From an uncultured Tateyamaria sp. (lineage in GTDB: Bacteria; Pseudomonadota; Alphaproteobacteria; Rhodobacterales; Rhodobacteraceae): a DNA stretch of 64,000 nucleotides. Location: the NCBI RefSeq assembly GCF_947494755.1, contig NZ_CANLVZ010000011.1, positions 83,975-147,974 of the forward strand, written 5' to 3'. This document shows, in pieces, positions 8,858 to 18,673 of this stretch. The notes under the pieces were generated by a model. That model was not told the DNA's origin and did no database searches. It saw only the letters and a list, made by a program, of their open reading frames with translations. The position numbers and the translations under genes were made by a program. Within the stretch, counting starts at the first letter, position 1; every line of letters starts with the position of its first letter.

Positions 8858-11800
8858 GCGGCGCGTCGGGGAAGGGCAGTTCGGACTGCGCGCTGTCGCG
8901 CCCCGGCTCCGCATCGAAATCCCAGACCAGCTCGCGGTTGTCCATCACCCGGCAATCGCGCGCCAGCGACCAGTCCCGCGCTGCGGTGCTTGCCTGGCCA
9001 AAGGACAGTTTTGCCAGCAACTGGCTGAGCCACATCGCGTAGGTCACGACCCAGACCCGCAGCGCCAGCATCGACGGCGTCACCATCAGCGTCAGCACCG
9101 TGGCGATCCCAAGGCCGAAAACGACAGCGGTGGCCAACTGCTTCCACCAGAGCGCGGTCGGGCTATCGACGGTGTAGCCGCCATCGCCGAAATTGAGGCT
9201 GAGCCCGAACATCATGGGCGCAAGGCCGGCCATCGTGGTGACGGTCGTCAGCAGAACGGGGCGGATACGGTCCTGCGCGGTGCGGATGATCGCCTCGATC
9301 CGGGGCATGTAGCGCTCGTATTCCTGATAGGTGTCGATCAGTACGATGTTGTTATTCACAACGATCCCGGCAAGAGCGACGATCCCTGTGCCCGTCATGA
9401 TGATTGAAAACGGCTGGTCCATGACCAGCATCCCGATCAGCACGCCTGCGGTGGACAGCACCACGGCTCCAAGCACCAGCAACGCATTGTAAACGCTGTT
9501 GAACTGGGCCAGCAGGATGATGAACATCAGCCCCAAAGCACCCATAAAGGCTTGACCGAGGAAAGCCCCGGATTCGGCCTGATCCTCTTGGTCGCCGGTC
9601 CATTCAAACTCGATCCCCTGCTCGAATGGGCCGGTGTCAAGCCATTTGGTGATCTCTGCAATCCGCTCGTTGGCATTGACCGGCTCAAGGCGCAGGTCGC
9701 CCGCGTCTAACGCGGCCTGCAAGTCTGTGCCGGGCGCAGCGGTGCCAAGGGCCAGGACGCTGTAACGCACTCCGTCTTCTGAGGTGATCGGACCGTCCGC
9801 TGCGGGGCGCAGGGTGGCGGCGATCACGGGTGTTTGTACGCCGTCAACCTCCGCCGTAGTGGTCAGTTTTTGCAGGCCATCAAACACGTCCGCCTTGACG
9901 TCGAAATAGCGTTTCTGGTCCACCCGGTTGATCTGGGCCAGTTCGGCCACAGGCGTGCGGGTGATGAAGTTGGCCAGCGGCACCAGACCGTCCGCCGTGC
10001 GCACCTTGAGCGTGTCGAGGGTCGACAGAACCCGGTCGGCTTGGGGCAGGCGGACGCGAATCTCGATCTCCTCGTCCGAGGTGTCGACACGCATCGTATC
10101 AAGCAGCAGACCGCGCGTCACAAGTTGCACCATCGCGCCCACCGTGGCGACATCCGCGCCGTAGCGACCTGCCTCTTGCACATCCACGTCAATTTGCCAG
10201 TCGATGCCGGGCAGGGGGCGCGTGTCCTCGATCCGCACGAGGCCGGGGGTGGTGTCAAAGGCCTGGCGCGCGGTGGCGGTCGCGTTCAACAAGTCCTGCC
10301 AATCATCTCCTTTAATGCGCAGATGCACCGGCTTGGCCGAGGCGGGGCCTTGGGCCAGCGGCAGGACTTCGGTGCGGATGCCGGGGATTTGGCCCAGCTC
10401 TTCGGTCAGCTCATTCAGCACGGTGTCGCCGTCAAAGTCGGCCGATTTCACCTCGCGCATGACGGTGTAATTGATCAGGGGCAGGGTGAACCACGCCTCC
10501 GTCGCATCGGGGCGTTCTTCCCACGGGATCGTTTCCAGCTGGACCTGCCCGATGGCGTCCTTTGGTGAGCCTGCGCCGCCCGTGTTGGCGTTCAACCCGC
10601 CCGCGCCGGCGAATGCAAAGGCGCTGCGGATGCCGGGATGGGCGTTGATCACATCCTCGACCTGACCAAGCAACGCGTCCTTTTCCTGAAGCCCTAGGTT
10701 GCCGCGTGCCAGCACATAGACGATGGCCTGTTCGGGCTCAGTCGCGACAAAGAATTCAACGCCGCGGTTGTTGTTGATGAAATAGATCAGCGTAGTGCCC
10801 ACAAAGACGAAGACAAATCCGATCATCGCCAGTGGCATGATCGGATTGCCCACGATGCCCTGGATCAGATAGCCGAAGTTGGACCGTTGATAGCCCGAGC
10901 GGACCTTGCGCGTGCGCTGGCCGAACACCTTGCGCCCCGCCCAGATTCCAGCCCAACCCATGCGCAACAGGACAGCCGAGAGGCTGAGCAGAAACAACAC
11001 CAGCCCCGCCAAGGCAAATCCTGCCAGCACAACGATACCGAGGGCCATCGCAAACACCTTCAGGAATGTGGGCAGAACGGATTGCCAGATGGATTGCTGA
11101 TCCATCGCCCCAAGCGTTGCGCCGATATTGCCCTGAAGCAGCGGGATGGCCACCAGACCAACCATCATTACGGCGGCCAACCCGAACAGTGCGATATGGG
11201 TCCACAAGGGCAGGGAGGCGATGCGCACATTTTGCGTGCTGAGCCAGATGGTCAAACGCCCGAGCACTCCGCCCATCACAGGCAGATAGATCAGTGCCAC
11301 GATCAGCGAGGCCGACAGGACAAAGATCAGCGTGACGGGCAACATACCCATGAATTGCCCCGGCACGCCCGGCCAGAACAGCATCGGCAGAAAGGCGCAA
11401 AGCGTGGTGGCCGTCGAGGATACGACCGGCCAGAACATGCGTGTTGCCGCCTCGACATAGGATCGCATGGGGCCGGAGCCGGCCTGTTGCCGCTTGTCCG
11501 CGTATTCCACGACGACGATGGCCCCGTCGACGAGCATCCCGACAGACAGGATCAGCCCGAACATCACGATGTTGGAGACAGAGATGCCCATGATCGCGAG
11601 CAGCACGAAGCACAACAGGAACGAGGTCGGGATGGCAAAGCCCACCAGCAACGAGGCGCGGGGCCCCAGAAAGGCGAGCGAGACCATCATCACCAGCGCA
11701 ATGGCCGTCAGAACCGACCCCTCAAGCTGGCCAACCATGGAGGCCACTTCGCGGCTCATGTCGTTTGACGTGCCCACCTCGACTGCCGCGATCAGCCCCT

Positions 11801-12731
11801 CGGGCCATTCGGCGGATTTCGTGGCCACCAGTTCTTTGACCTCGGTGGCGGTGTCGATCAAATTGAAGCCTTTGCGTTTCACCACCTGCAGCGCCACAGT
11901 GTCCTGACCGTTAAAGCGGGCGGTTGAGACGCGATCTTCGAAGGTCAGGTTGATCTCGGCCAGATCACCAAGCGTCACGACACGGTCGCCATTGGTCTTG
12001 ATGGGCAGGGTGTAGATGTCCTGCACTTCGTCAAAAGAGGAGGGGATCTTGACGGCGAAAGAGCCCTGATCGGTTTCGATCTCACCGGCGGCAATCAACT
12101 GGTTGTTGTTCTGCACCACAGTGATCAACTCGCCAGCGGTGACGTTGTAGGCCTCAAGGCGCAACGGGTCGATGATGACCTCGACCATCTCGTCGCGGCT
12201 GCCGACAACGGATGCCTCCAGCACGGCGTCCATCGCCTCAAGATCGTCCTGCAAGTCCTTGGCAACACGGGTGATGGTACGCTCGGGCACGGGGCCTGTC
12301 AGGTTCACGATGACTATGGGAAATTCGGAAAAGTTGAACTCATCCAGTGTGTACTGTTCAAAGCCCGAGGGGAATTCTGCCTCGGCGCTGTCCATGGCGT
12401 CGCGCACATCAGCCATGACTTGCGTCTTGTCCCAGCCAAACTCGAATTCCAGCACCACGTTGGCATAGCCCTCGGCGGCGGTGGAGGTCATCCGGTCAAG
12501 CCCGTCCAGATCACCCAACTCGGTTTCCATCGGTTGGATCAGCAGCGTTTCGGCGTCCGTGGCTGAAATGCCGGGGAAGGGGACGGAAAGGACGAGCGTG
12601 GGGATTTCGATGTCGGGCTCGCCCTCTTTGGGCAGGCTGATATAGGCGACCGTACCGACGGTCAGGGACAGGATAATAAAGGCCAGAACCATCCGGGCGC
12701 GCGAGGCGGCCCACTCAACAACACCGGTCAT
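8841..12731 (-). CDS. RND efflux pump, inner-membrane permease (HAE1/AcrB superfamily)
   Basis: 1296 aa proton-driven exporter. The N-terminal helix (~12-32) is followed by the conserved GEPDIEIPTLVLSVPFPG. Two large periplasmic loops and two six-helix bundles follow the AcrB plan. The helix-4 motif is GMLVDGAIVVVEYADK: the first relay aspartate is present but the second AcrB aspartate is Gly. The protein is about 250 residues longer than AcrB, mainly from a long central linker around residues 500-640. It lies 3' of the adaptor gene with a 4-base ATGA-type overlap, so the two form one operon. No outer-membrane channel gene is present locally. The substrate is unknown. Confidence 0.93.
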   Translation of the reverse strand: MTGVVEWAASRARMVLAFIILSLTVGTVAYISLPKEGEPDIEIPTLVLSVPFPGISATDAETLLIQPMETELGDLDGLDRMTSTAAEGYANVVLEFEFGWDKTQVMADVRDAMDSAEAEFPSGFEQYTLDEFNFSEFPIVIVNLTGPVPERTITRVAKDLQDDLEAMDAVLEASVVGSRDEMVEVIIDPLRLEAYNVTAGELITVVQNNNQLIAAGEIETDQGSFAVKIPSSFDEVQDIYTLPIKTNGDRVVTLGDLAEINLTFEDRVSTARFNGQDTVALQVVKRKGFNLIDTATEVKELVATKSAEWPEGLIAAVEVGTSNDMSREVASMVGQLEGSVLTAIALVMMVSLAFLGPRASLLVGFAIPTSFLLCFVLLAIMGISVSNIVMFGLILSVGMLVDGAIVVVEYADKRQQAGSGPMRSYVEAATRMFWPVVSSTATTLCAFLPMLFWPGVPGQFMGMLPVTLIFVLSASLIVALIYLPVMGGVLGRLTIWLSTQNVRIASLPLWTHIALFGLAAVMMVGLVAIPLLQGNIGATLGAMDQQSIWQSVLPTFLKVFAMALGIVVLAGFALAGLVLFLLSLSAVLLRMGWAGIWAGRKVFGQRTRKVRSGYQRSNFGYLIQGIVGNPIMPLAMIGFVFVFVGTTLIYFINNNRGVEFFVATEPEQAIVYVLARGNLGLQEKDALLGQVEDVINAHPGIRSAFAFAGAGGLNANTGGAGSPKDAIGQVQLETIPWEERPDATEAWFTLPLINYTVMREVKSADFDGDTVLNELTEELGQIPGIRTEVLPLAQGPASAKPVHLRIKGDDWQDLLNATATARQAFDTTPGLVRIEDTRPLPGIDWQIDVDVQEAGRYGADVATVGAMVQLVTRGLLLDTMRVDTSDEEIEIRVRLPQADRVLSTLDTLKVRTADGLVPLANFITRTPVAELAQINRVDQKRYFDVKADVFDGLQKLTTTAEVDGVQTPVIAATLRPAADGPITSEDGVRYSVLALGTAAPGTDLQAALDAGDLRLEPVNANERIAEITKWLDTGPFEQGIEFEWTGDQEDQAESGAFLGQAFMGALGLMFIILLAQFNSVYNALLVLGAVVLSTAGVLIGMLVMDQPFSIIMTGTGIVALAGIVVNNNIVLIDTYQEYERYMPRIEAIIRTAQDRIRPVLLTTVTTMAGLAPMMFGLSLNFGDGGYTVDSPTALWWKQLATAVVFGLGIATVLTLMVTPSMLALRVWVVTYAMWLSQLLAKLSFGQASTAARDWSLARDCRVMDNRELVWDFDAEPGRDSAQSELPFPDAPLKAAE

Positions 12732-14041
12732 TGGGTTTGCTCCTGAAAGGTGGGGGCGACCTGCACGCCTGCGGTCACAAATTCCTGTCCCACGACGATG
12801 ACGTTGATCTGATCGTCAAGTCCGGTGAGCCAGATACCCTGATCGGTGTCGCGCACGACGTCGACGGGTTGGAACGCGACGATGCCCGCATCATCCACGG
12901 TGCGCAGACCAAGGCGTCCGTCCTCGTTCAGGGTCAGGGCGGACGAGGGCAACAGATGCGCCTTCGCCCCGGCGGCCGAGATGGCGATTTCGGCGGTCTG
13001 CCCATCGCGGATGGTCAGATCAGGGTTGGGCACTTCGATTTCCACGCGGAAGGTGCGGGTGGTGGGATCGGCCGCACGGCTCAGGAATTCGACCTCGCCC
13101 GACACCTGTTGGCCTCCGGCGGCAAGGCGGGCGCGGGCCGTTGCGCCAACATCAACGCGGTTCACCTCGGTTTCGGGCACAAAGGCGACCAGCTTGATCG
13201 GATCAAGCTGGATCACCGTCGCACACAGCGATCCGGGCTGCAAAAGCGAGCCGAGTTCGGCGGTGTCGCTTTCCAACGTCCCGGCAAAGGGCGCGCGGAT
13301 ATCGAGGCGCTGCATTTCCTTTTCAGCCGTTGCAATTGCGGCAGAGGCGCTTTCGATCCGCGCTGCTGCCGATTGCAAACCGGATTTGGCGGCACTCACA
13401 CCGGCGATCGCCGCCTCAAAGGACGCTTGGGCGGCGGCCACGGCGGCGTCGCTGTTCTTGACGCGGGTTTCAGCGGCAAAGCCCCCTTCGCTCAACCGAC
13501 GGGAGGCGTTCTGGTTCACCAGCGCCTCGTCGATGCGGGCCTGGGCCTCGATCACGCGGGCTTCGGCTTCGGGTACGCGGGCTTCGGCTTCGGTCTTGCC
13601 GGCGACGGCTTCGGCCAGACCGGCGCGGGCCTCGGCCAATGCGGAATCGCGGGTGCCAGGGTCAAGCTGGCACAGCAATTCGCCTTCTTCCACAAACGCG
13701 CCTTTGCGCAAGGGCGGGGACAGGACAGTCGAGGACGTCTCGGCGCGCACATCGACCTGACGGGCGGCCTGGGTCTGGCCCCGCAGAATCACGGCACTGT
13801 CAATCTCGCGCGCGGTCGAGCGGCGCACGACCACTTTGATCAATCCGGGTCCCGCTTCGGGTGCTGCCGCTTCTTCCTCTTCCTCTTCGGCGTCGGCACT
13901 GGCGTCTTCGGTCTGGGCCATTTCGGGGTCATCTTGCGCCGCGCGGTTCTCAAAGAACGCCAAGGTGCGCTCGCGTTCGATCACCCAGAAGTACAAGCCC
14001 GTCGCCACGATGATGGCCAATACAAACGACACAAACCGCAT
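12728..14041 (-). CDS. RND efflux pump, periplasmic adaptor (HlyD/MFP family)
   Basis: Periplasmic adaptor, 437 aa. It has an N-terminal signal anchor (FVSFVLAIIVATGLYFWVI), an acidic linker, a lipoyl-like half (VILRGQTQAARQVDVRAETS), an Ala-rich coiled-coil hairpin (~130-240), the second lipoyl half (RAPFAGTLESD) and beta-barrel domains. It bridges the downstream RND permease to an outer-membrane channel encoded elsewhere. The ATG at 14041 lies 10 bases after AAGGGA; a GTG three codons upstream sits too close to that site. A palindromic operator lies 74 bases upstream. Confidence 0.9.
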   Translation of the reverse strand: MRFVSFVLAIIVATGLYFWVIERERTLAFFENRAAQDDPEMAQTEDASADAEEEEEEAAAPEAGPGLIKVVVRRSTAREIDSAVILRGQTQAARQVDVRAETSSTVLSPPLRKGAFVEEGELLCQLDPGTRDSALAEARAGLAEAVAGKTEAEARVPEAEARVIEAQARIDEALVNQNASRRLSEGGFAAETRVKNSDAAVAAAQASFEAAIAGVSAAKSGLQSAAARIESASAAIATAEKEMQRLDIRAPFAGTLESDTAELGSLLQPGSLCATVIQLDPIKLVAFVPETEVNRVDVGATARARLAAGGQQVSGEVEFLSRAADPTTRTFRVEIEVPNPDLTIRDGQTAEIAISAAGAKAHLLPSSALTLNEDGRLGLRTVDDAGIVAFQPVDVVRDTDQGIWLTGLDDQINVIVVGQEFVTAGVQVAPTFQEQTQ

Positions 14042-14114
14042 TTCGTGCACTTCCCTTATGGTTTTTGAACGCGCGATGGATCGCGCTTAAGGTCCGATAT
14101 AAGGTGTCATACGA

Positions 14115-14132
14115 CTAAACTAACCAGTTTAG
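14115..14132. promoter_or_regulatory. Palindromic operator upstream of the efflux operon
   Basis: CTAAAC-TAACCA-GTTTAG, an inverted repeat with 6-bp arms. On the minus strand it covers the probable -35 region, with TTATAT (complement of 14097-14102) as a plausible -10 of the adaptor-permease operon. Short palindromes of this kind upstream of RND pumps are usually bound by TetR/AcrR repressors. No such regulator gene is adjacent, so the protein that binds is inferred, not seen. Confidence 0.55.
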
Positions 14133-14287
14133 ATTACTTTTTTTGAGCTTGAACTGCAATGTTGCCGGATTGCGGCAAGAGCGCGCGCTGTTTGTGGTAC
14201 TTGGCTTGGGGGCTGGGGCAGGATAAGAGAGGCGCAAATATTGGGCATGGCAGGGCAAATCTGTCGCCAGACAAGGGGAATGCGGGC

Positions 14288-14962
14288 GTGAGCAACACCG
14301 ACAGCTTTATCGAAGAGGTCACGGACGAGGTCCGCCGCGACCGTCTTTATGGCTATCTCAAGCGATATGGCTGGATCGCCGCACTTGCGATCGTGCTGAT
14401 CGTGGGCGGGGCCGGGTACAATGAGTATCGTCGCGCACAACAGGACGCGCGCGCGCAGGCGCTTGGCGACGCGATGCTGGCAGCCCTGACCACGGACGAG
14501 GATGCGGGCCGGGCTGCGGCCCTGGCCGATGTGTCCGCTGATACGCCCCAGGGTGCAGCCGTGCTGGCCTTTATGACCGCAGGGGCGCAGTCCGATGCGG
14601 GTGAACCCGAGGCGGCGGCGCAGACCTTGCAATCGGTCACGGATAACGGGGATATCCCCCTGATCTACCGCCAGATTGCCACTTTCAAATCATTGATGTT
14701 GCAGGCCGACGTGATAGACCCTGCGACCTTGCGCGCCGGGTTCGAGACCCTCGCTGTGCCCGGTGTTCCCTTGCGGATGCTTGCGACTGAGCAACTGGCC
14801 CTGATCGACATATCGGAGGGGGATACGGACGCTGCCATCGCCCGTTTCCAAAGCATCCTTGAGGACGCCGAAGCGACCCCAGGCTTGCAACGACGCGCCC
14901 TACAGGCAATGGTGGCGTTGGGCGGCGATCCGCAGGCCCCAACAACTGAGAACGAGCAATAA
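14288..14962 (+). CDS. YfgM-like TPR protein upstream of bamB
   Basis: 224 aa. A basic cytoplasmic N-terminus is followed by one transmembrane helix (~29-48, IAALAIVLIVGGAGY) and an Ala-rich helical TPR-like periplasmic domain. This is the architecture of YfgM/UPF0070, an ancillary factor of the SecYEG translocon and PpiD that sits beside bamB and der in many proteobacteria, as here. The GTG start at 14288 is chosen because AGGGGA lies 9 bases before it; the frame extends upstream to 14159 without a good site. The stop is 10 bases before bamB, consistent with one operon. Confidence 0.85.
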   Translation: MSNTDSFIEEVTDEVRRDRLYGYLKRYGWIAALAIVLIVGGAGYNEYRRAQQDARAQALGDAMLAALTTDEDAGRAAALADVSADTPQGAAVLAFMTAGAQSDAGEPEAAAQTLQSVTDNGDIPLIYRQIATFKSLMLQADVIDPATLRAGFETLAVPGVPLRMLATEQLALIDISEGDTDAAIARFQSILEDAEATPGLQRRALQAMVALGGDPQAPTTENEQ

Positions 14963-14972
14963 AGGCTGCACG

Positions 14973-16364
14973 ATGAGGTATTCGCGCATGGGGACCATTG
15001 GGGCCAATCGGCTGGGGCTGAGCCCTGCCAGGACAACACTTGGGCTTTGCCTGATATCGGCGACACTGCTGGCCGCCTGCGCCCAACGAGAGATCATATT
15101 GCCCGGCAAGCGCGAACCGGTCACCTCGGTGCTGTCTTCGAGCACGCCCGTAGACGAAGAGGGGACCGCAGCCGCCGAGGCCGTCACCGATGAGGCCCGC
15201 GCCATCAGCCTGCCTGCACAGGTTGCCAATGCGGATGCGGCCCAAGGGTTTGGCACACCGGATTTTCGCACCGACCACCCGCGGCTCAATGCGACGCTTA
15301 CCCCTGTGTTCTCTGTCAATATCGGCGAAGGGGACCGCCGCAAACACCGCATCGTGGCGGATCCTGTTGTGTCAGGTGGACGGGTGTTCACACTGGATTC
15401 CGAAACTCAGGTAACAGCCGTGTCCACTTCGGGTGCTGTTCTTTGGCAGACCGATGTGCTGCCTGATGGGGCAAAGTCGGGTGACGCAACCGGCGGCGGG
15501 CTCGCCGCGGATGGCGATGTGTTATATGTCGCGACCGGGTTTGGCGCGTTGACCGCACTGGATGCGGCTACGGGTGCCGAAATCTGGGCGCAAAAGCTAG
15601 AGGGCACCGGGTCTGGCCGTCCGACAGTGTTTGGTGATCTCGTCTATGTGATGGCCGGGGATGACACCGGTTGGGCGCTGGACAAATCCAACGGACGGAT
15701 TGAATGGCAGGTCACGGGGTCCGAAAACCTGACCAACGTGCTGGGCGCACCGGCTCCGATTGTGACCGATGGGTTGGCCGTCTTTTCCTTTGGCTCGGGC
15801 GAGATGCGCGCGGTGTTCCGTCAGGGCGGTCTGCGCCGGTGGGATGCGTCCGTCTTGGGTGAACGCGAAGGGCGCGCGCTGGCCAAATTCGGCGACGTCA
15901 CGGGCCGGCCCATCGCACGCGACGGGGTGATTTACGCGGGCAACCAATCGGGCCGCACGGTTGCGGTCGCCGCCGGCAGCGGCAACCGCATCTGGACAGC
16001 TGACGAAGGGGCCATCGACACCGTTCTGCCAGTGGCCGACAGCGTCTTCCTGGTCAGTGACCGCAACGAATTGCTGCGTCTCGACGCGGCGGATGGTAGC
16101 CGTATCTGGGGCATGCCGCTGCCCAATTTCGTCAAGGACCGCCCTACGCAACAGTCCGAAGTCTTTGCCCATCACGGACCCATCCTTGCGGGTGGACGGC
16201 TGCACGTCGCCTCTTCTGACGGGGTGCTGCGCAGCTATGATCCGGCGTCCGGCGCGCTTGTGGGCACCACCGAAATCCCGAGCGGGGCCACCACGGCACC
16301 GGTTGTGGCGGGCCAGACCCTTTATGTGGTGTCGCGCAAAGGCCAGCTGATCGCTTACCGCTAA
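14973..16364 (+). CDS. bamB: Outer membrane protein assembly factor BamB (PQQ-type beta-propeller lipoprotein)
   Basis: 463 aa lipoprotein of the BAM complex, which inserts beta-barrel proteins into the outer membrane. The N-terminal signal ends in a lipobox (LLAAC, near residue 33). The mature part contains repeated PQQ-propeller blades, for example GGRVFTLDSETQVTAV, YVATGFGALTALDAATG and DGVLRSYDPASGALVG. The ATG has AAAGG 7 bases upstream; the frame is open further back but the lipoprotein signal fixes the start. It lies between the YfgM-like gene and der, the standard neighbourhood. Confidence 0.93.
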   Translation: MRYSRMGTIGANRLGLSPARTTLGLCLISATLLAACAQREIILPGKREPVTSVLSSSTPVDEEGTAAAEAVTDEARAISLPAQVANADAAQGFGTPDFRTDHPRLNATLTPVFSVNIGEGDRRKHRIVADPVVSGGRVFTLDSETQVTAVSTSGAVLWQTDVLPDGAKSGDATGGGLAADGDVLYVATGFGALTALDAATGAEIWAQKLEGTGSGRPTVFGDLVYVMAGDDTGWALDKSNGRIEWQVTGSENLTNVLGAPAPIVTDGLAVFSFGSGEMRAVFRQGGLRRWDASVLGEREGRALAKFGDVTGRPIARDGVIYAGNQSGRTVAVAAGSGNRIWTADEGAIDTVLPVADSVFLVSDRNELLRLDAADGSRIWGMPLPNFVKDRPTQQSEVFAHHGPILAGGRLHVASSDGVLRSYDPASGALVGTTEIPSGATTAPVVAGQTLYVVSRKGQLIAYR

Positions 16365-16438
16365 GGCGCGTTTGGTCCTTTTCGAGCGGGCGCAGATGGT
16401 CTATGTGCGGCCTCTGATCCTTGGATGCGGACCCGGCC

Positions 16439-17890
16439 ATGACCCTGACCCTCGCTATTGTTGGCCGCCCCAATGTGGGCAAGTCGACGCTGTTCAACCG
16501 CCTTGTGGGCAAGCGCCTTGCGTTGGTGGATGACCAGCCGGGGGTGACCCGTGACCTGCGCGAAGGGGCGGGGCGGCTGGCGGATCTGCGCTTTACCGTG
16601 ATTGATACGGCGGGCCTTGAAGAGGCGACCGATGACAGCCTGCAGGGCCGGATGCGCCGCCTGACCGAGCGGGCCGTGGATATGGCCGATGTGTGCCTGT
16701 TCATGATCGACGCCCGTGCGGGCGTGACGCCCACCGACGAAGTCTTTGCCGAAATCTTGCGCAAGCGATCTGCGCATGTTCTGCTCGCCGCGAACAAGGG
16801 CGAGGGATCGGCCGCCGATGCAGGCGTGATTGAGGCGTTCTCGCTTGGTCTGGGCGAGCCGATCCGCCTGTCTGCCGAGCATGGCGAGGGGTTGAACGAC
16901 CTCTATGCCCAATTGCAACCGCTGGCGGATCAATATGCCGAAAAGGCCGATAACGATGCCCCCGAGGTGGATGTCGAGGTGGACGAGGATGACCCGGATT
17001 ACGTCGCTCAACCCACCAATGCCAAACCCCTGCAGGTCGCGGTGGTGGGCCGTCCCAACGCCGGCAAATCGACCCTCATTAACCAGATCGTCGGCGAAGA
17101 CCGCCTGCTGACCGGCCCCGAGGCGGGCATCACCCGCGACGCCATTTCCCTGCGCACCGATTGGGGCGGCACGCCGATGCGCATTTTCGACACGGCAGGC
17201 ATGCGCAAGCGCGCCAAGGTGCAGGAAAAGCTGGAGAAGTTGAGCGTTAGCGACGGGTTGCGCGCTGTGAAATTCGCCGAGGTCGTGGTGGTTTTGCTCG
17301 ATGCGGCGATCCCGTTCGAGCAGCAGGATTTGCGCATCGCAGACCTTGCCGAACGCGAGGGGCGCGCGGTCGTGGTCGCCATCAACAAGTGGGATATCGA
17401 GGACGACAAGCAGGCCAAGCTGCGCGACCTGAAGGAAAGTTTCGAGCGTCTTTTGCCGCAATTGCGCGGCGCGCCTCTGGTGACAGTCTCGGCCAAGACG
17501 GGGCGGGGGATCGACCGGCTGCACGGTGCGATACTGCGCGCCTATGATGTTTGGAACCGCCGCGTGACCACCGCGCAGTTGAACCGCTGGCTGACCGGTA
17601 TGCTGGAGGCGCATCCGCCCCCCGCGCCGCAGGGCAAACGGATCAAGCTGCGCTACATGACCCAGGCCAAGACCCGGCCTCCGGGTTTCGTGGTGATGTG
17701 CAGCCATCCCGACAAAATGCCTGAAAGCTATAACCGCTATCTTGTCAACGGCTTACGGCTCGACTTTGATATGCCTGGCACGCCTATCCGGCTTTACATG
17801 CGCGGGCAGAATGATGCCAATCCCTACAAGGGGCGCAAAAAGGCACCGCCATCAAAACTGCGCAAGCATACCGACGGGCGGCGCAGCTAA
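16439..17890 (+). CDS. der: Ribosome-associated GTPase Der (EngA)
   Basis: 483 aa essential GTPase for 50S subunit assembly. It has two tandem G domains: the first with GRPNVGKST (~9-17) and DTAGLE, the second with GRPNAGKST (~204-212), DTAGMR and NKWD. A C-terminal KH-like domain includes [18 protein letters not shown]. The ATG directly before [11 protein letters not shown] is chosen; a second ATG six codons upstream is possible but lengthens the N-terminus unusually. The gene closes the bamB cluster, and its stop is interlocked with that of the convergent downstream gene (CTAA at 17887-17890). Confidence 0.96.
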   Translation: MTLTLAIVGRPNVGKSTLFNRLVGKRLALVDDQPGVTRDLREGAGRLADLRFTVIDTAGLEEATDDSLQGRMRRLTERAVDMADVCLFMIDARAGVTPTDEVFAEILRKRSAHVLLAANKGEGSAADAGVIEAFSLGLGEPIRLSAEHGEGLNDLYAQLQPLADQYAEKADNDAPEVDVEVDEDDPDYVAQPTNAKPLQVAVVGRPNAGKSTLINQIVGEDRLLTGPEAGITRDAISLRTDWGGTPMRIFDTAGMRKRAKVQEKLEKLSVSDGLRAVKFAEVVVVLLDAAIPFEQQDLRIADLAEREGRAVVVAINKWDIEDDKQAKLRDLKESFERLLPQLRGAPLVTVSAKTGRGIDRLHGAILRAYDVWNRRVTTAQLNRWLTGMLEAHPPPAPQGKRIKLRYMTQAKTRPPGFVVMCSHPDKMPESYNRYLVNGLRLDFDMPGTPIRLYMRGQNDANPYKGRKKAPPSKLRKHTDGRRS

Positions 17891-18582
17891 AGCCGCTGCG
17901 TCATCCCGCGTGCGGCCTGCACGGTCGGCACCGCAACGATCAAACTGGCGACGGCTGCAATCACGGCGATCAATGTGGGCGCGGCCACGATAATCCCGAC
18001 AAAGGCCCAGATCACGGCCACACCATAGGTCGGCGCGCGGTTCAACCGGCTTTGGATGAAGGTCGCAAGGGCCGTGGCCGCGATGATCATGATCACGGCG
18101 GTCGGGATTTCGGCCAGCAGGCCATACCCGGCCAGCAACAGCCCAATGGCCACACAGCTTGCCGCACTCAACCAGCCGGCATAAAGCCCGATGGGCAGGC
18201 TCGCCCACCCCGCGTCATGCACCGGGCTGCGGATCAGGGCGATCAGGGCTGGCACCAGCATGGCCCAGATCAGCGAGGTCGCCAAAACCGGGCTGAGGAC
18301 CGCGGCAGGCAACCAGATCGCGCCCACCGCCAGCGAAATCGCCAAGGGGCCGCGCATGTCCTGCCAATCGGGCGCATCAGGGCGGCGCAGCACGCCAAAC
18401 GCAGCGGACACGAGCAGCCACAGGTAAATTACGCCCCAGATCGCAAAGGCATAACCGGCAGGCTGCACTGCGGGATCGTCCTGTGGCACCGGAAAGTGGT
18501 CAGGGTCGAACCCGCCAAAATCAGGCACCCAAAGGGTTGAGCCTGCAAAGGCAAGTGTCAGCAGCGCGACGAGGTAAGGCAT
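17887..18582 (-). CDS. TspO/MBR-related membrane protein
   Basis: 231 aa, almost wholly hydrophobic, with about six to seven predicted membrane helices. The segment [17 protein letters not shown] (~41-57) is the conserved feature of the tryptophan-rich-sensory-protein-like/lantibiotic-ABC-like integral membrane group. The ligand and role are not known; classical TspO binds porphyrins, but this protein is longer and only distantly similar. It converges on der with interlocked stops. The ATG follows GGTGGA by about 7 bases. Confidence 0.7.
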   Translation of the reverse strand: MPYLVALLTLAFAGSTLWVPDFGGFDPDHFPVPQDDPAVQPAGYAFAIWGVIYLWLLVSAAFGVLRRPDAPDWQDMRGPLAISLAVGAIWLPAAVLSPVLATSLIWAMLVPALIALIRSPVHDAGWASLPIGLYAGWLSAASCVAIGLLLAGYGLLAEIPTAVIMIIAATALATFIQSRLNRAPTYGVAVIWAFVGIIVAAPTLIAVIAAVASLIVAVPTVQAARGMTQRL

Positions 18583-18673
18583 GGTTTTCCACCGTTTACG
18601 AAAAAAGTATCTGAGCGTAGTCTGAGACCATTAGAGTAGAGCTTTTGGCGATATTTCAAGGACTTGATAAGAA

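Noticed and set aside
12731..14068. 445-codon plus-strand frame opposite the efflux adaptor
   Set aside because: The minus-strand HlyD-type protein is unmistakable; the plus frame is a Gly/Phe-rich shadow.
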